Part shown: one piece after another, positions 32,483 through 40,416 of the stretch | Layout: every line of letters starts with the position of its first letter | How positions within the stretch are numbered: the stretch's first letter is position 1 | Assembly: GCF_000243415.2 (NCBI RefSeq) | Contig: NZ_KI912270.1 | Coordinates: forward strand, 1-64,000 | Length of the DNA stretch: 64,000 nucleotides | DNA from: Mycolicibacterium tusciae JS617 | Lineage (GTDB): Bacteria; Actinomycetota; Actinomycetes; Mycobacteriales; Mycobacteriaceae | Direction: 5' to 3' | Program-made: the position numbers and the translations under genes | The notes under the pieces: generated by a model | What the model saw: the letters and a program-made list of their open reading frames with translations, nothing else | The model's database searches: none | Told to the model about the DNA's origin: nothing

Positions 32483-33552
32483 CCCTCGCGGAGCTGTCGC
32501 TCCCGCGCGGGTGGGATGACATCACCCCGGACTGGATGACGGCCGCGCTGTCACGTCACCATCCCGACGCCGTGGTCGACGCGGTCAGCGTGGTGCTCCG
32601 CGACGATGGCACCAACAAGCGGGCGCGGTTGGCGCTGACGTATTCGGCGGGAACGGGGCCCGCGACGGTGTTCGCCAAGGCCGTCGACCCCGACCACGCC
32701 GAACTCGTCGCGCTGACGAGCGGGCTGTATCACGAACCGCGGCTGTTCACCTCGGGCGTCGAGTTGCCGCTCGACCACCCGACCGTGTATACGGCGCTCA
32801 TCGACGAGGACCGCTCGGACTTCCTGATGATCATGGAGGACGTGGTCGCGCGCGGGGGCGACCCGCGCGACTCCACCCGGCCGCTATCGGTCGAGCAGGT
32901 GGCCAGCGGCGTGCGTGGGCTCGCGCGAATGCACAGCCGGTTCTGGGGTGAGCGCCTCGACACCTATCCGACACTCGCCTGGCTCGAACCATTCGTCGCA
33001 TTCGAAGGCATGCAGTACGCGCCGTTGCACATCGCCCACGAGCGGCTGGGCGAGACCGTGACGCCCGAGATTGTCGCGCTCAGCGGTACCGATCTCTTTG
33101 TCGATATCTGGGCGCGGTACATCGGGACGCTGACCCGTTCCCCCCAGACGCTGCTGCACGGCGACCCACACATCGGCAACACCTATGTGCTGCCGGACGA
33201 CGAGGTCGGGTTCCTGGATTGGCAGATGGCCCGGCACGGCAACTGGTCGCTGGACCTCGGCTACTTCCTGCAGGGCGCGCTCACGATCGAGGACCGCAGG
33301 CGCAGCGAGCGGGATCTGCTCGCCGAGTACCGCGGTGCACTCGACCTGCCCGCCGGCGAGTTGCCCAGCGCTGACGAGGTGTGGCTGCGCTACCGAGCAT
33401 CGGTCGCGCATGGGCTGGCGATCTGGATGGCGACGTTGTCCGGCGGAGATGCCTGGCAGGGGGCCGCCATCTGCCTGGCGTTGGCCCAGCGGTACTCCGC
33501 GGCGTTCGTGGATTTGGAGACCCGCGCCGCGCTGGACGCCATCAGCGCATAA
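32479..33552 (+). CDS. APH-fold phosphotransferase family protein
   Basis: 357 residues. LLHGDPHIGNTYV is the catalytic loop and VGFLDWQMARHGNWSLDLGYFL the metal-binding segment, as in the ecdysteroid-kinase/ACAD10-like APH branch. The N lobe has FLMIMEDVVARGGDP, a hinge-like stretch. It overlaps the mycofactocin-type SDR stop by 4 nt, linking alcohol chemistry to phosphorylation. No ACAD of the ADGP type is adjacent here, unlike the pair at 3730-6053. The substrate is unknown; antibiotic resistance is unlikely from context. Confidence 0.82.
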   Translation: MTLAELSLPRGWDDITPDWMTAALSRHHPDAVVDAVSVVLRDDGTNKRARLALTYSAGTGPATVFAKAVDPDHAELVALTSGLYHEPRLFTSGVELPLDHPTVYTALIDEDRSDFLMIMEDVVARGGDPRDSTRPLSVEQVASGVRGLARMHSRFWGERLDTYPTLAWLEPFVAFEGMQYAPLHIAHERLGETVTPEIVALSGTDLFVDIWARYIGTLTRSPQTLLHGDPHIGNTYVLPDDEVGFLDWQMARHGNWSLDLGYFLQGALTIEDRRRSERDLLAEYRGALDLPAGELPSADEVWLRYRASVAHGLAIWMATLSGGDAWQGAAICLALAQRYSAAFVDLETRAALDAISA

Positions 33553-33625
33553 GTCATTTGGGGAAAGCCCTCGATTTCGGGTATGAGGATGCTTGCATAG
33601 AACCCGGCTGTGGCGGGGGTGGGAT

Positions 33626-35059
33626 GTGAAGCGACTCAATGGCATGGACGCGATGCTGTTGTACAGCGAGGCGCCGAATCTGCACACGCACACGCTGAAG
33701 GTGGCGATCGTTCACGCCGCCGACTACGAGGGCGAGTTCACCTTCGACGTGTTCCGTAAGACCGTCGCACGACGGCTGCACCTGCTCGATCCGCTGCGGT
33801 ACCGGCTCATCGACATCCCGTGGAAGTTGCACCACCCGATGTGGCTGGAAGACTGCCCCGTCGACCTCGACTACCACCTGCGCCGCGTACAGGTACCCGC
33901 ACCCGGCGGCCGTCGCGAACTCGACGAGGTGATCGGCCGGATCGCGAGCACACCGCTGGACCGCAGCCACCCACTGTGGGAATTCCATTTCGCCGAAGGC
34001 ATGGCCGACGACCGGTTTGCGCTTATTGGCAAGGTGCACCACACCTTGGCCGACGGGGTCGCCTCGGCGAATCTACTCGCCAGGCTCATGGACCTGTCCG
34101 GCTCGGCTGCCGACGAACGCGACGAGTACCCGGTATGTGAGGACCCTTCGACATCCGAACTTCTGGCTGCGGCGGGTCGCGACCACGTCGCGCACATCGC
34201 CGCGTTGCCGGGGCTGGCACGCGATGCCGCGCGGGGAATCTCCCGACTGAGACGTGGCACCAGGGAGCGCAGCGCCCACCCCGACATGGCGAAGATGTTC
34301 AGAACACCACCGACCTTTCTCAACCACGTCATCTCACCGGTGCGGACGTTCGCGACGGTGTCCGTGTCGTTGGCTGAAGTCAAGGAGACGGCCAAACATC
34401 TCGGCGTGACGTTCAACGACATCGTGCTGGCGACGGCAGCCGGCGGATTACGCGAACTGACGTTGCGCTACGACGGACGCGCGGACCGACCGCTGATGGC
34501 GTCGGTGCCGGTCAGTACGGACCTGTCGCCGGACCGTGTCACCGGCAACGAGATCGGCGGGTTGTCGGTGTCGTTGCCCATCCACATCGACGATGCACTC
34601 GAGCGGGTGCGACTCACATCGTTGTCGACGACCCGCGCCAAAGAGAACTACGAACTCCTCGGGCCAAAGCTGCAGGGGCAGATGATGGAGTATCTGCCCC
34701 CGCCGTTGACCCCGGTACTGCTTCGGTGGCAGTCCAAACGCGCCGCGCACAACAGGCTGATGAACGTCGCGGTGTCTAGCGTTCCCGGTCCGCGTGAGCG
34801 TGGCCACATCGGCGGTGCGCCGGTCAGTGAGATCTACTCGATCGGGGTGCTCTCGCCCGGCAGCGCCTTCAACATGACGGTCTGGAGCTACGTCGACCAA
34901 GTCGACATCTCGATACTGTCCGACGATCAGACCTTCGACGACATCCACGAAGCAACCGACGCGATGGTCCACGGCTTGGCCGAGATCCGTTCAGCAGCCG
35001 GACTGCCGCCGCTGAGCAAGGTCGACACCGCAATGGCGCCCGCACCCGCCGCCGGCTAG
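33626..35059 (+). CDS. Wax ester synthase/diacylglycerol acyltransferase (WS/DGAT)
   Basis: 477 residues. The active-site HHxxxDG is HHTLADG at about 138-144. VKRLNGMDAMLLYSEAPNLHTHTLK is the usual opening, which together with GGGTGGGAT just before GTG 33626 sets the start. The C-terminal NVAVSSVPGPRERGHIGGAPV and GVLSPGSAFNMTVWSYVDQVDISILSD are conserved in mycobacterial Tgs proteins. It esterifies acyl-CoA to diacylglycerol or alcohols for storage lipid. It ends one base from the convergent acyl-CoA ligase. Confidence 0.93.
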   Translation: MKRLNGMDAMLLYSEAPNLHTHTLKVAIVHAADYEGEFTFDVFRKTVARRLHLLDPLRYRLIDIPWKLHHPMWLEDCPVDLDYHLRRVQVPAPGGRRELDEVIGRIASTPLDRSHPLWEFHFAEGMADDRFALIGKVHHTLADGVASANLLARLMDLSGSAADERDEYPVCEDPSTSELLAAAGRDHVAHIAALPGLARDAARGISRLRRGTRERSAHPDMAKMFRTPPTFLNHVISPVRTFATVSVSLAEVKETAKHLGVTFNDIVLATAAGGLRELTLRYDGRADRPLMASVPVSTDLSPDRVTGNEIGGLSVSLPIHIDDALERVRLTSLSTTRAKENYELLGPKLQGQMMEYLPPPLTPVLLRWQSKRAAHNRLMNVAVSSVPGPRERGHIGGAPVSEIYSIGVLSPGSAFNMTVWSYVDQVDISILSDDQTFDDIHEATDAMVHGLAEIRSAAGLPPLSKVDTAMAPAPAAG

Positions 35060-35060
35060 A

Positions 35061-36680
35061 TCATGAGTTGCGCAACTCGTTGCGCAGAATCTTGCCGGTG
35101 CTGCCCCGAGGCAACTCGTCGAGCACCGTGATCTCGCGTGGCACTTTGTAATTCGCGAGGTTGTCACGCACGTGCTGCTTGAGTGTGTCGGGCGTTGCCG
35201 ACGCGCCCGCCTCGAGCACCACGAACGCAACCAGCCGTTGACCGTACTGCTCGTCGTCGACTCCGAGGACGGTGGCCTCGGCCACCTCCTGGTGCGCGGC
35301 CAACGTCTTCTCGATCTCGATCGGGTACACGTTCTCGCCGCCGGACACGATCATCTCGTCGTCGCGGCCGACCACGAACAGCCGGCCTTGCGCGTCGAGG
35401 TACCCCATATCCCCCGATGCCATGAATCCCTCGTGGAAATCCTTCGTCGTGCCCGAGGTATACCCGTCGAAGAGTGTGCCGCTGCGGACGAAGATCTGCC
35501 CGGTCTCACCCGTCGGCACCTCGTTGAAGTCTTCGTCGACGATCCGGATCTCGGTGCCGTCAGCGGGTTTTCCCGCTGTGTCGGGTGCCGCGCGCAGATC
35601 CGCAGGTGTCGCGGTCGCGATCATGCCCGCCTCGGTGGCGTTGTAGTTGTTGTAGATCACGTCGCCGAACTGGTCCATGAACTTGATGACGACATCGGGC
35701 CGCATGCGTGATCCCGATGCGGTGGCGAAGCGCAAAGACTTACCGCTGTAGCGGCTGCGCACATCGTCGGGCAGCTCCATGATGCGGTCGAACATGACGG
35801 GAACCACCGCCAGACCCGTCGCGTCGTGGCGATCGATCAGCTCCAGCGTCGCTTCCGGGTCGAACTTGCGGCGCGTGACGATCGGGCAGGCGAGCAGCGC
35901 CGCGAACAACAACTGCGAGAACCCCCACGCGTGGAACATCGGCGCGACGATGACGATGGGTTCCTCCGCGCGCCACGGGGTCCGGTCGAGCACCGCCTTC
36001 AGGTCACCGGCTCCGCCACTGCCCGCAGATCGCTTGGCCCCCTTGGGTGTTCCGGTGGTTCCCGACGTGAGCAGGATCATGTCGCTCTTGCGCTCGCTGG
36101 GTCGCGGCCGCTGGCCGGCGTGGCGTTCGATGAGGCCGTCCACGGTCAGTGGGGCGTCGGTGCGATCGGTCCAGCCCAGGATGCGCGTGGTGTCGGGCCT
36201 GCCTTCCAGCGCCCGGTCGACGATCTCGGTGAACTCCTCGTCGTAGATGACGGTGTCGGCACCCTCGCGTTCGATGACCTCGGCGAGCGCAGGCCCGGCG
36301 AACGAGGTGTTGAGGAGTAATACGTCCGAGCCGATACGGTTGGACCCGACCAGGGCCTCGATGAAGCCACGGTGGTTACGGCACATCACCGCAATGGTTT
36401 TCGGAGCCGCCCCGGAGCCCGCGGAGCCTCCGGGTTGGGCCTGCAGCGCAGCGGCCAACGCGTCACAACGGTCGTCGATCTGCTTCCAGGTCAGCGTGCC
36501 GCGCTCGTCGATCAGTCCGGGGCGATCGGGACACCGCTGAGCGGCCGTCGCGAAGCCCGAAGTGGCGGTCATCCCCACCCTGCGCATCGCAGCGCCCATC
36601 CGCAGATAGCGGTCCGGACGCATCGGTGCTATCAGCCGTGCGCGCCAGAGTGTTTGAAGTAGTCCCAGAGTGTCAGCCAC
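35061..36680 (-). CDS. Fatty-acyl-CoA ligase (ANL superfamily, FadD-like)
   Basis: 539 residues. The AMP-binding P-loop is ILLTSGTTGTPKGAK, followed by NNYNATEAG and the hinge GRDDEMIVSGGENVYPIEIE; the C-terminal PRGSTGKILRNEL carries the catalytic Lys. It activates a carboxylic acid to acyl-AMP and then acyl-CoA. A short Gly/Ser/Ala-rich insert (GGSAGSGAAPK) near residue 85 is unusual but should be a loop. GTG 36680 follows the acyltransferase stop by 6 nt, so the two are co-transcribed and probably link activation to acyl transfer. Confidence 0.92.
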   Translation of the reverse strand: MADTLGLLQTLWRARLIAPMRPDRYLRMGAAMRRVGMTATSGFATAAQRCPDRPGLIDERGTLTWKQIDDRCDALAAALQAQPGGSAGSGAAPKTIAVMCRNHRGFIEALVGSNRIGSDVLLLNTSFAGPALAEVIEREGADTVIYDEEFTEIVDRALEGRPDTTRILGWTDRTDAPLTVDGLIERHAGQRPRPSERKSDMILLTSGTTGTPKGAKRSAGSGGAGDLKAVLDRTPWRAEEPIVIVAPMFHAWGFSQLLFAALLACPIVTRRKFDPEATLELIDRHDATGLAVVPVMFDRIMELPDDVRSRYSGKSLRFATASGSRMRPDVVIKFMDQFGDVIYNNYNATEAGMIATATPADLRAAPDTAGKPADGTEIRIVDEDFNEVPTGETGQIFVRSGTLFDGYTSGTTKDFHEGFMASGDMGYLDAQGRLFVVGRDDEMIVSGGENVYPIEIEKTLAAHQEVAEATVLGVDDEQYGQRLVAFVVLEAGASATPDTLKQHVRDNLANYKVPREITVLDELPRGSTGKILRNELRNS

Positions 36681-36686
36681 GATCCG

Positions 36687-37487
36687 TCAGCCAAGCACAG
36701 GAAAGCGGCGTTCGCGGGCAAGTTCGTCGAGTGCCTTCTGCATTACGGCCCGAACGTGGAGGTCGACAATGTCGATGTCGGGGTCCTCACCGAACTCGGC
36801 CACGATGTCGATGGGATCGAGCACACGCGTCACGATCTTCGACGGCAGCGGCACGTTCGGAGGGAAGAACACGGACAGTCCGAACGGGAAGCCGACGCTG
36901 ATCGGCAGGATTTCGGCCCGCAGCCGATTGAGACCCAACAGGCGGGCGATCGAATCTCCGCGGGCGAGGAACAGTTGGGTCTCCTGCCCACCGATCGAGA
37001 CCATCGGCACGATCGGCACACCGGTCTGGATCGCGGTTCTGATGTATCCGGTACGGCCGCCGAAGTCGATGACGTTCTCGGTGACGGTGGGACGGTACGA
37101 GTCGTAGTCGCCGCCCGGGAACACCAGCACGAGGGCGCCGTCGCGCAGTGCCTGAGCGGCGTTCTCCCTATTCGCTTCGATGACGCCAGCACGTCGCAGC
37201 AGGTCCCCGACGGGGCCGACGAAGATCATGTCGTGGCCGAGTGTGTAGACCGGCCGGTCGAAGCCGAACTTGTTGTAGAACTCCGGCGCGAACACCAGCA
37301 CGTCGGGTGTGAACATGCCTCCGGAGTGGTTGGAGACCACCAGCGCGCCACCGGCGGTCGGTATCCGATCCAGATCGCGCACCTCCGCCCGGAAGTAGCG
37401 CTTGATGAGTGGGCCGACCCGGCTCACGATCTGCCGAGTGAACCCCGGATCCCACTTGGCGACCTGCCCGTCCGCCCCGTTGCTCAT
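36687..37487 (-). CDS. Lysophospholipid/glycerolipid acyltransferase family protein
   Basis: 266 residues. The acyltransferase block I reads SNHSGGMFTPDVLV, an H-x7-D spacing instead of the usual H-x4-D. Block III reads LVFPGGDYDSYRP, with FPGG for FPEG. These are features of an actinobacterial subgroup of the PlsC fold. It is expected to move an acyl group from acyl-CoA to a hydroxylated lipid. No clear transmembrane helix is seen. It is divergent from the epimerase-like gene, with a 20-bp palindrome in the shared promoter. Confidence 0.8.
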   Translation of the reverse strand: MSNGADGQVAKWDPGFTRQIVSRVGPLIKRYFRAEVRDLDRIPTAGGALVVSNHSGGMFTPDVLVFAPEFYNKFGFDRPVYTLGHDMIFVGPVGDLLRRAGVIEANRENAAQALRDGALVLVFPGGDYDSYRPTVTENVIDFGGRTGYIRTAIQTGVPIVPMVSIGGQETQLFLARGDSIARLLGLNRLRAEILPISVGFPFGLSVFFPPNVPLPSKIVTRVLDPIDIVAEFGEDPDIDIVDLHVRAVMQKALDELARERRFPVLG

Positions 37488-37529
37488 GTTGTGACTGTTC
37501 CCAACTTTGTCCCCCGCTACCCGCGGTCG

Positions 37530-37549
37530 GGAGAGTACTAGTACTCTCC
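37530..37549. promoter_or_regulatory. Perfect 20-bp operator palindrome
   Basis: GGAGAGTACTAGTACTCTCC is fully palindromic and lies 43 bp from the acyltransferase start and 37 bp from the epimerase-like gene's start. Its left side matches the 28584 operator (GGAGA-TACTA), suggesting the same TetR regulates both loci. Confidence 0.65.
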
Positions 37550-37560
37550 AAAAAAGAGAA

Positions 37561-37566
37561 TAGCAT
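37561..37566 (+). promoter_or_regulatory. -10 box TAGCAT of the epimerase-like gene
   Basis: TAGCAT follows the palindrome by 11 bp, so the operator would overlap the -35 region. AGGAG at 37577-37581 precedes ATG 37586. Confidence 0.45.
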
Positions 37567-37585
37567 ATCCGCAGGTAGGAGACAT

Positions 37586-38662
37586 ATGTCTGGCACCGTG
37601 CTCGTCACCGGCGGCTTCGGCCTGGTGGGATCGGAAACCGTCCGGCGACTGGCCGCCCTCGGCCGGCCGGTGGTGATCGCCGACCTCGACACACCTGCCA
37701 ATCGCAAGGCGGCGACGAACCTTCCCGGCAGCGTGGAATTCCGGTGGGCCGACCTCACCGATGCCGAGCAGGTTCAGCGCCTGGTGTCCGATACCGCCCC
37801 ATCCGCGATCATCCACCTCGCGGCGATCATCGCCCCCGCCATCTACAAGCTGCCCGAACTGGCGCGGCAGGTCAACGTCGACGGCACCAGGACGTTGGTC
37901 GGCATTGCCGAGGCGCAGCCGAATCCGCCACGGTTCGTCCATGCATCGAGCAATGCGGTGTTCGGCGCCCGCAATCCGCACCGCACTCCGTCACCACTGA
38001 CCGCCGACGACCCGATGCGGCCCTGTGACATCTACAGCGGCACCAAGGCCGAGGCCGAAGAGATCGTCCGCTCCTCCGGGCTCGAATGGGTGGTGATGCG
38101 ATTCGGGGGCGTCCTGAGCGCTGACTTGTCGGCGCTGCCACTCAGCGCGGACGCCATGCTTTTCGCGAGTGCACTGCCGACCGACAATAGGGTGCAGACC
38201 GTCGACGTCCGCGATGTCGCCTGGGCGTGCGCGGCGGCAACCACCGCGGACGTCGCACGCGAGATCCTCCTGATCGCCGGCGACGAATCGCACCGCCGCT
38301 GTTACGGCGACCTCGCACCGGCGCTCGTCGCCGCGCTGGGTATGCCTGGCGCGGTCCCGCCGGGCCGCCCCGGAAACCCCGACAGCCAAACCGACTGGTT
38401 TGTGACCGACTGGATGGACACCACCCGAGCGCAGGAAGCCTTGCAGTTCCAGCACTACTCGTGGTCCGACATGATGGCCGAACTCTCCGCCAAGTTCGGG
38501 TGGAAACGCTATCCCGCGCGGCTTGTCGTCCCGATCGCCCATGAGGTGATGAAGCGCAAGGGGGCTTACTGGAAGGCGCCCGGTCAGTACGCCAACCCGT
38601 GGGGCGCGATCCGCGCCCATTTGGGTGATCCATCGTGGGATCCGCCAACCGAATCCGCCTGA
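37586..38662 (+). CDS. NAD-dependent epimerase/dehydratase family (extended SDR)
   Basis: 358 residues. VLVTGGFGLVGSETVRRLAALGRPVVIADLD is the Rossmann start and ADLTD the adenine-contact strand. The active-site pair appears as YSGTK (Tyr-x-x-x-Lys) in DIYSGTKAEAEEIVR. The C-terminal part is helical (WKRYPARLVVPIAHEVMKRKGAYWKAPGQY). Such proteins act on sugar nucleotides, 3beta-hydroxysteroids or flavonoid-like alcohols; here the lipid context makes a hydroxysteroid or alcohol substrate as likely as a sugar. It starts with a good Shine-Dalgarno and lies 18 bp before a leaderless SDR gene. Confidence 0.83.
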   Translation: MSGTVLVTGGFGLVGSETVRRLAALGRPVVIADLDTPANRKAATNLPGSVEFRWADLTDAEQVQRLVSDTAPSAIIHLAAIIAPAIYKLPELARQVNVDGTRTLVGIAEAQPNPPRFVHASSNAVFGARNPHRTPSPLTADDPMRPCDIYSGTKAEAEEIVRSSGLEWVVMRFGGVLSADLSALPLSADAMLFASALPTDNRVQTVDVRDVAWACAAATTADVAREILLIAGDESHRRCYGDLAPALVAALGMPGAVPPGRPGNPDSQTDWFVTDWMDTTRAQEALQFQHYSWSDMMAELSAKFGWKRYPARLVVPIAHEVMKRKGAYWKAPGQYANPWGAIRAHLGDPSWDPPTESA

Positions 38663-38667
38663 CCGCA

Positions 38668-38673
38668 TAGTGT
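38668..38673 (+). promoter_or_regulatory. -10 box TAGTGT of a leaderless SDR transcript
   Basis: TAGTGT ends 7 nt before GTG 38681, and no Shine-Dalgarno is present. Confidence 0.5.
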
Positions 38674-38680
38674 TCGCGCC

Positions 38681-39514
38681 GTGGACAGTTTCCAAGGGCG
38701 CGCAGCAGTCATCACCGGAGGGGCGAGCGGAATTGGGTTCGCCACCGCACAGGAGTTCGGGCGCCGCGGCGCGCGACTGATGCTGGCGGATATCAACGAG
38801 ACGGCGCTGGGCGAGGCGGTGGCGTCGCTGCGCGCTGACGGTGTAGAGGCGCACGGCGTGGTGTGCGACACCCGCAACCTCGACGATGTCACTGCGCTTG
38901 CCGACGAGGCGTTCAGGGTGTTCGACACCGTGCACGTGGTGTTCAACAACGCGGGCATCGCGTACGCGGGCTCAATCGCGGAGACCAGCCACGACGACTG
39001 GCGCTTCGTGATCGACGTCGACCTGTGGGGCCCCATCCATGGCGTCGAGGCGTTCCTGCCGCGGTTGATCGCGCAGCAGGAGGACAGCCATATCGTCTTC
39101 ACGTCGTCGTTCGCCGGTCTGATTCCCAACGTCGGCCTCGGACCGTACTGCGTCGCCAAATATGGGGTCGTCGCGCTGGCCGAAACGCTGTCTCGTGAGG
39201 TGCGGGCCAACGGGATCGGTGTTTCGGTGCTGTGCCCGATGATCGTGGACACCGGCCTGATGGCAAACAGCCAGGCGGTCAGGAGCGCGGATTACGGTCC
39301 CCCGTCGTCGGCCGAACCCCCGCAGGAGCTGCCGTCGGCGGCAACGGACCCGGAGGTGCGCGCGGAGGACGTCGCACGGCTGACTGCCGAAGCGATTCTC
39401 GCCAACCGTCTTTACGTCATCCCGCACCAGGCGTCACGGGCTTCGATTCAGCGCAGGTTCGAGCGCATCGACCGCGCCTTCGAGGAGCAGATCGCCGAGG
39501 GCTGGTCCCACTGA
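38681..39514 (+). CDS. SDR family oxidoreductase
   Basis: 277 residues. GRAAVITGGASGIGFATAQEFGRRGARLMLADIN, NNAGIAYAG, the catalytic YCVAKYGVVALAE (Tyr-x-x-x-Lys) and a long C-terminal region (ANRLYVIPHQASRASIQRRFERIDRAFEEQ) match the subgroup of mycobacterial SDRs annotated as acting on long-chain or hydroxy lipids. The C terminus lacks the usual VDGG end. It starts at a leaderless-type GTG and converges with the SDR at 39525 through a short shared hairpin. Confidence 0.85.
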   Translation: MDSFQGRAAVITGGASGIGFATAQEFGRRGARLMLADINETALGEAVASLRADGVEAHGVVCDTRNLDDVTALADEAFRVFDTVHVVFNNAGIAYAGSIAETSHDDWRFVIDVDLWGPIHGVEAFLPRLIAQQEDSHIVFTSSFAGLIPNVGLGPYCVAKYGVVALAETLSREVRANGIGVSVLCPMIVDTGLMANSQAVRSADYGPPSSAEPPQELPSAATDPEVRAEDVARLTAEAILANRLYVIPHQASRASIQRRFERIDRAFEEQIAEGWSH

Positions 39515-39516
39515 CT

Positions 39517-39534
39517 ACCCGGGTCTAGCCGGGT
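39517..39534. terminator. Short hairpin spanning two convergent stops
   Basis: ACCCGGgtctagCCGGGT is a perfect 6-6-6 hairpin between the two SDR genes and includes the stop codon of the leftward one. Confidence 0.4.
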
Positions 39535-40331
39535 CCCAGCTGATAGTCGCCGGTCTGCGGATGGTGATACCAACCGCTGGCAGCCTGCGTTCCGCCGTCG
39601 ACGTGGATGGTCTGCCCGGTGATGTAACTCGACATCTCGGATGCGAGAAAGATTGCGGCACCCGCCATCTCGTCGATATGACCAGGTCGGTTCATCGGAA
39701 TCCCGGGGGCGTCGCCGTCACCCATGCTGCCACCGGACAACGCGATTAGGCCCTCGGTCAGGGTCAGATCGGGCGCCAAAGCGTTGACCCGGATATGGTG
39801 TGGCGCCAATTCGAGGGCCGCGGTCTTGGTGTAGTTGATGACACCGGCCTTGGCCGCGGCGTAGGCCGCGTAGCCCGGCGCCGCGCGGGCACCCTCTATC
39901 GACGTCACGTTGATGACGCTGCCCGGCATGCTGGCCGCGACCAGACGCCGCGACACCCGTTGCGTACACAGCAGCACATGGCGAAGGTTGCTCTTGTACA
40001 GCGCATCCCAGCCGTTCTCGGTGGTGTCCAGCAGCGGCGAGAAGAACACGCCACCGGCGTTGTTCACCAGAATCGACACCTCGCCGAGTTCGTCGACAGT
40101 GCGCTCCAATGCGGCATCGACCTGCTCGCTGTCGCGGACGTCGACCACGAGACCCAATGCGTTGATAGTTTCCGCGGTCGCTGCGCATGTCTGAACATCA
40201 CGCTCCCAGATGGCCACTTGTGCGCCGAATGCCGCGAATCCTTGGGCGATACCCTTGCCGATCCCTGCTCCCCCGCCGGTCACGACGGCAACGCGATCGC
40301 TAAGAAGAATTCTGGACGGATCAATGGCCAT
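39525..40331 (-). CDS. SDR family oxidoreductase
   Basis: 268 residues. VAVVTGGGAGIGKGIAQGFAAFGAQVAIWERD, NNAGGVFFSPL, the catalytic YAAYAAAKAGVINYTK and TGQTIHVDGGTQAASGWYHHP mark a classical SDR with a short C-terminal extension. A leaderless-type TAGCCT box 6 nt upstream of ATG 40331 indicates its own transcript, separate from the CoA-transferase operon that ends 86 bp upstream. The substrate is unknown. Confidence 0.87.
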   Translation of the reverse strand: MAIDPSRILLSDRVAVVTGGGAGIGKGIAQGFAAFGAQVAIWERDVQTCAATAETINALGLVVDVRDSEQVDAALERTVDELGEVSILVNNAGGVFFSPLLDTTENGWDALYKSNLRHVLLCTQRVSRRLVAASMPGSVINVTSIEGARAAPGYAAYAAAKAGVINYTKTAALELAPHHIRVNALAPDLTLTEGLIALSGGSMGDGDAPGIPMNRPGHIDEMAGAAIFLASEMSSYITGQTIHVDGGTQAASGWYHHPQTGDYQLGPG

Positions 40332-40337
40332 TGGTCG

Positions 40338-40343
40338 AGGCTA
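40338..40343 (-). promoter_or_regulatory. -10 box TAGCCT of a leaderless SDR transcript
   Basis: On the minus strand TAGCCT ends 6 nt before ATG 40331, giving a transcript starting at the AUG. Confidence 0.5.
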
Positions 40344-40416
40344 TACGCGATCGCTCCTATGGCCGAGATTGCACTGAGGGCTGTGCACAGCCATGACTTC
40401 ATTCTCGTCCATAGCG

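Noticed and set aside
32479..33552. Antibiotic phosphotransferase
   Set aside because: It is coupled to a mycofactocin-type SDR and P450, with no resistance context.
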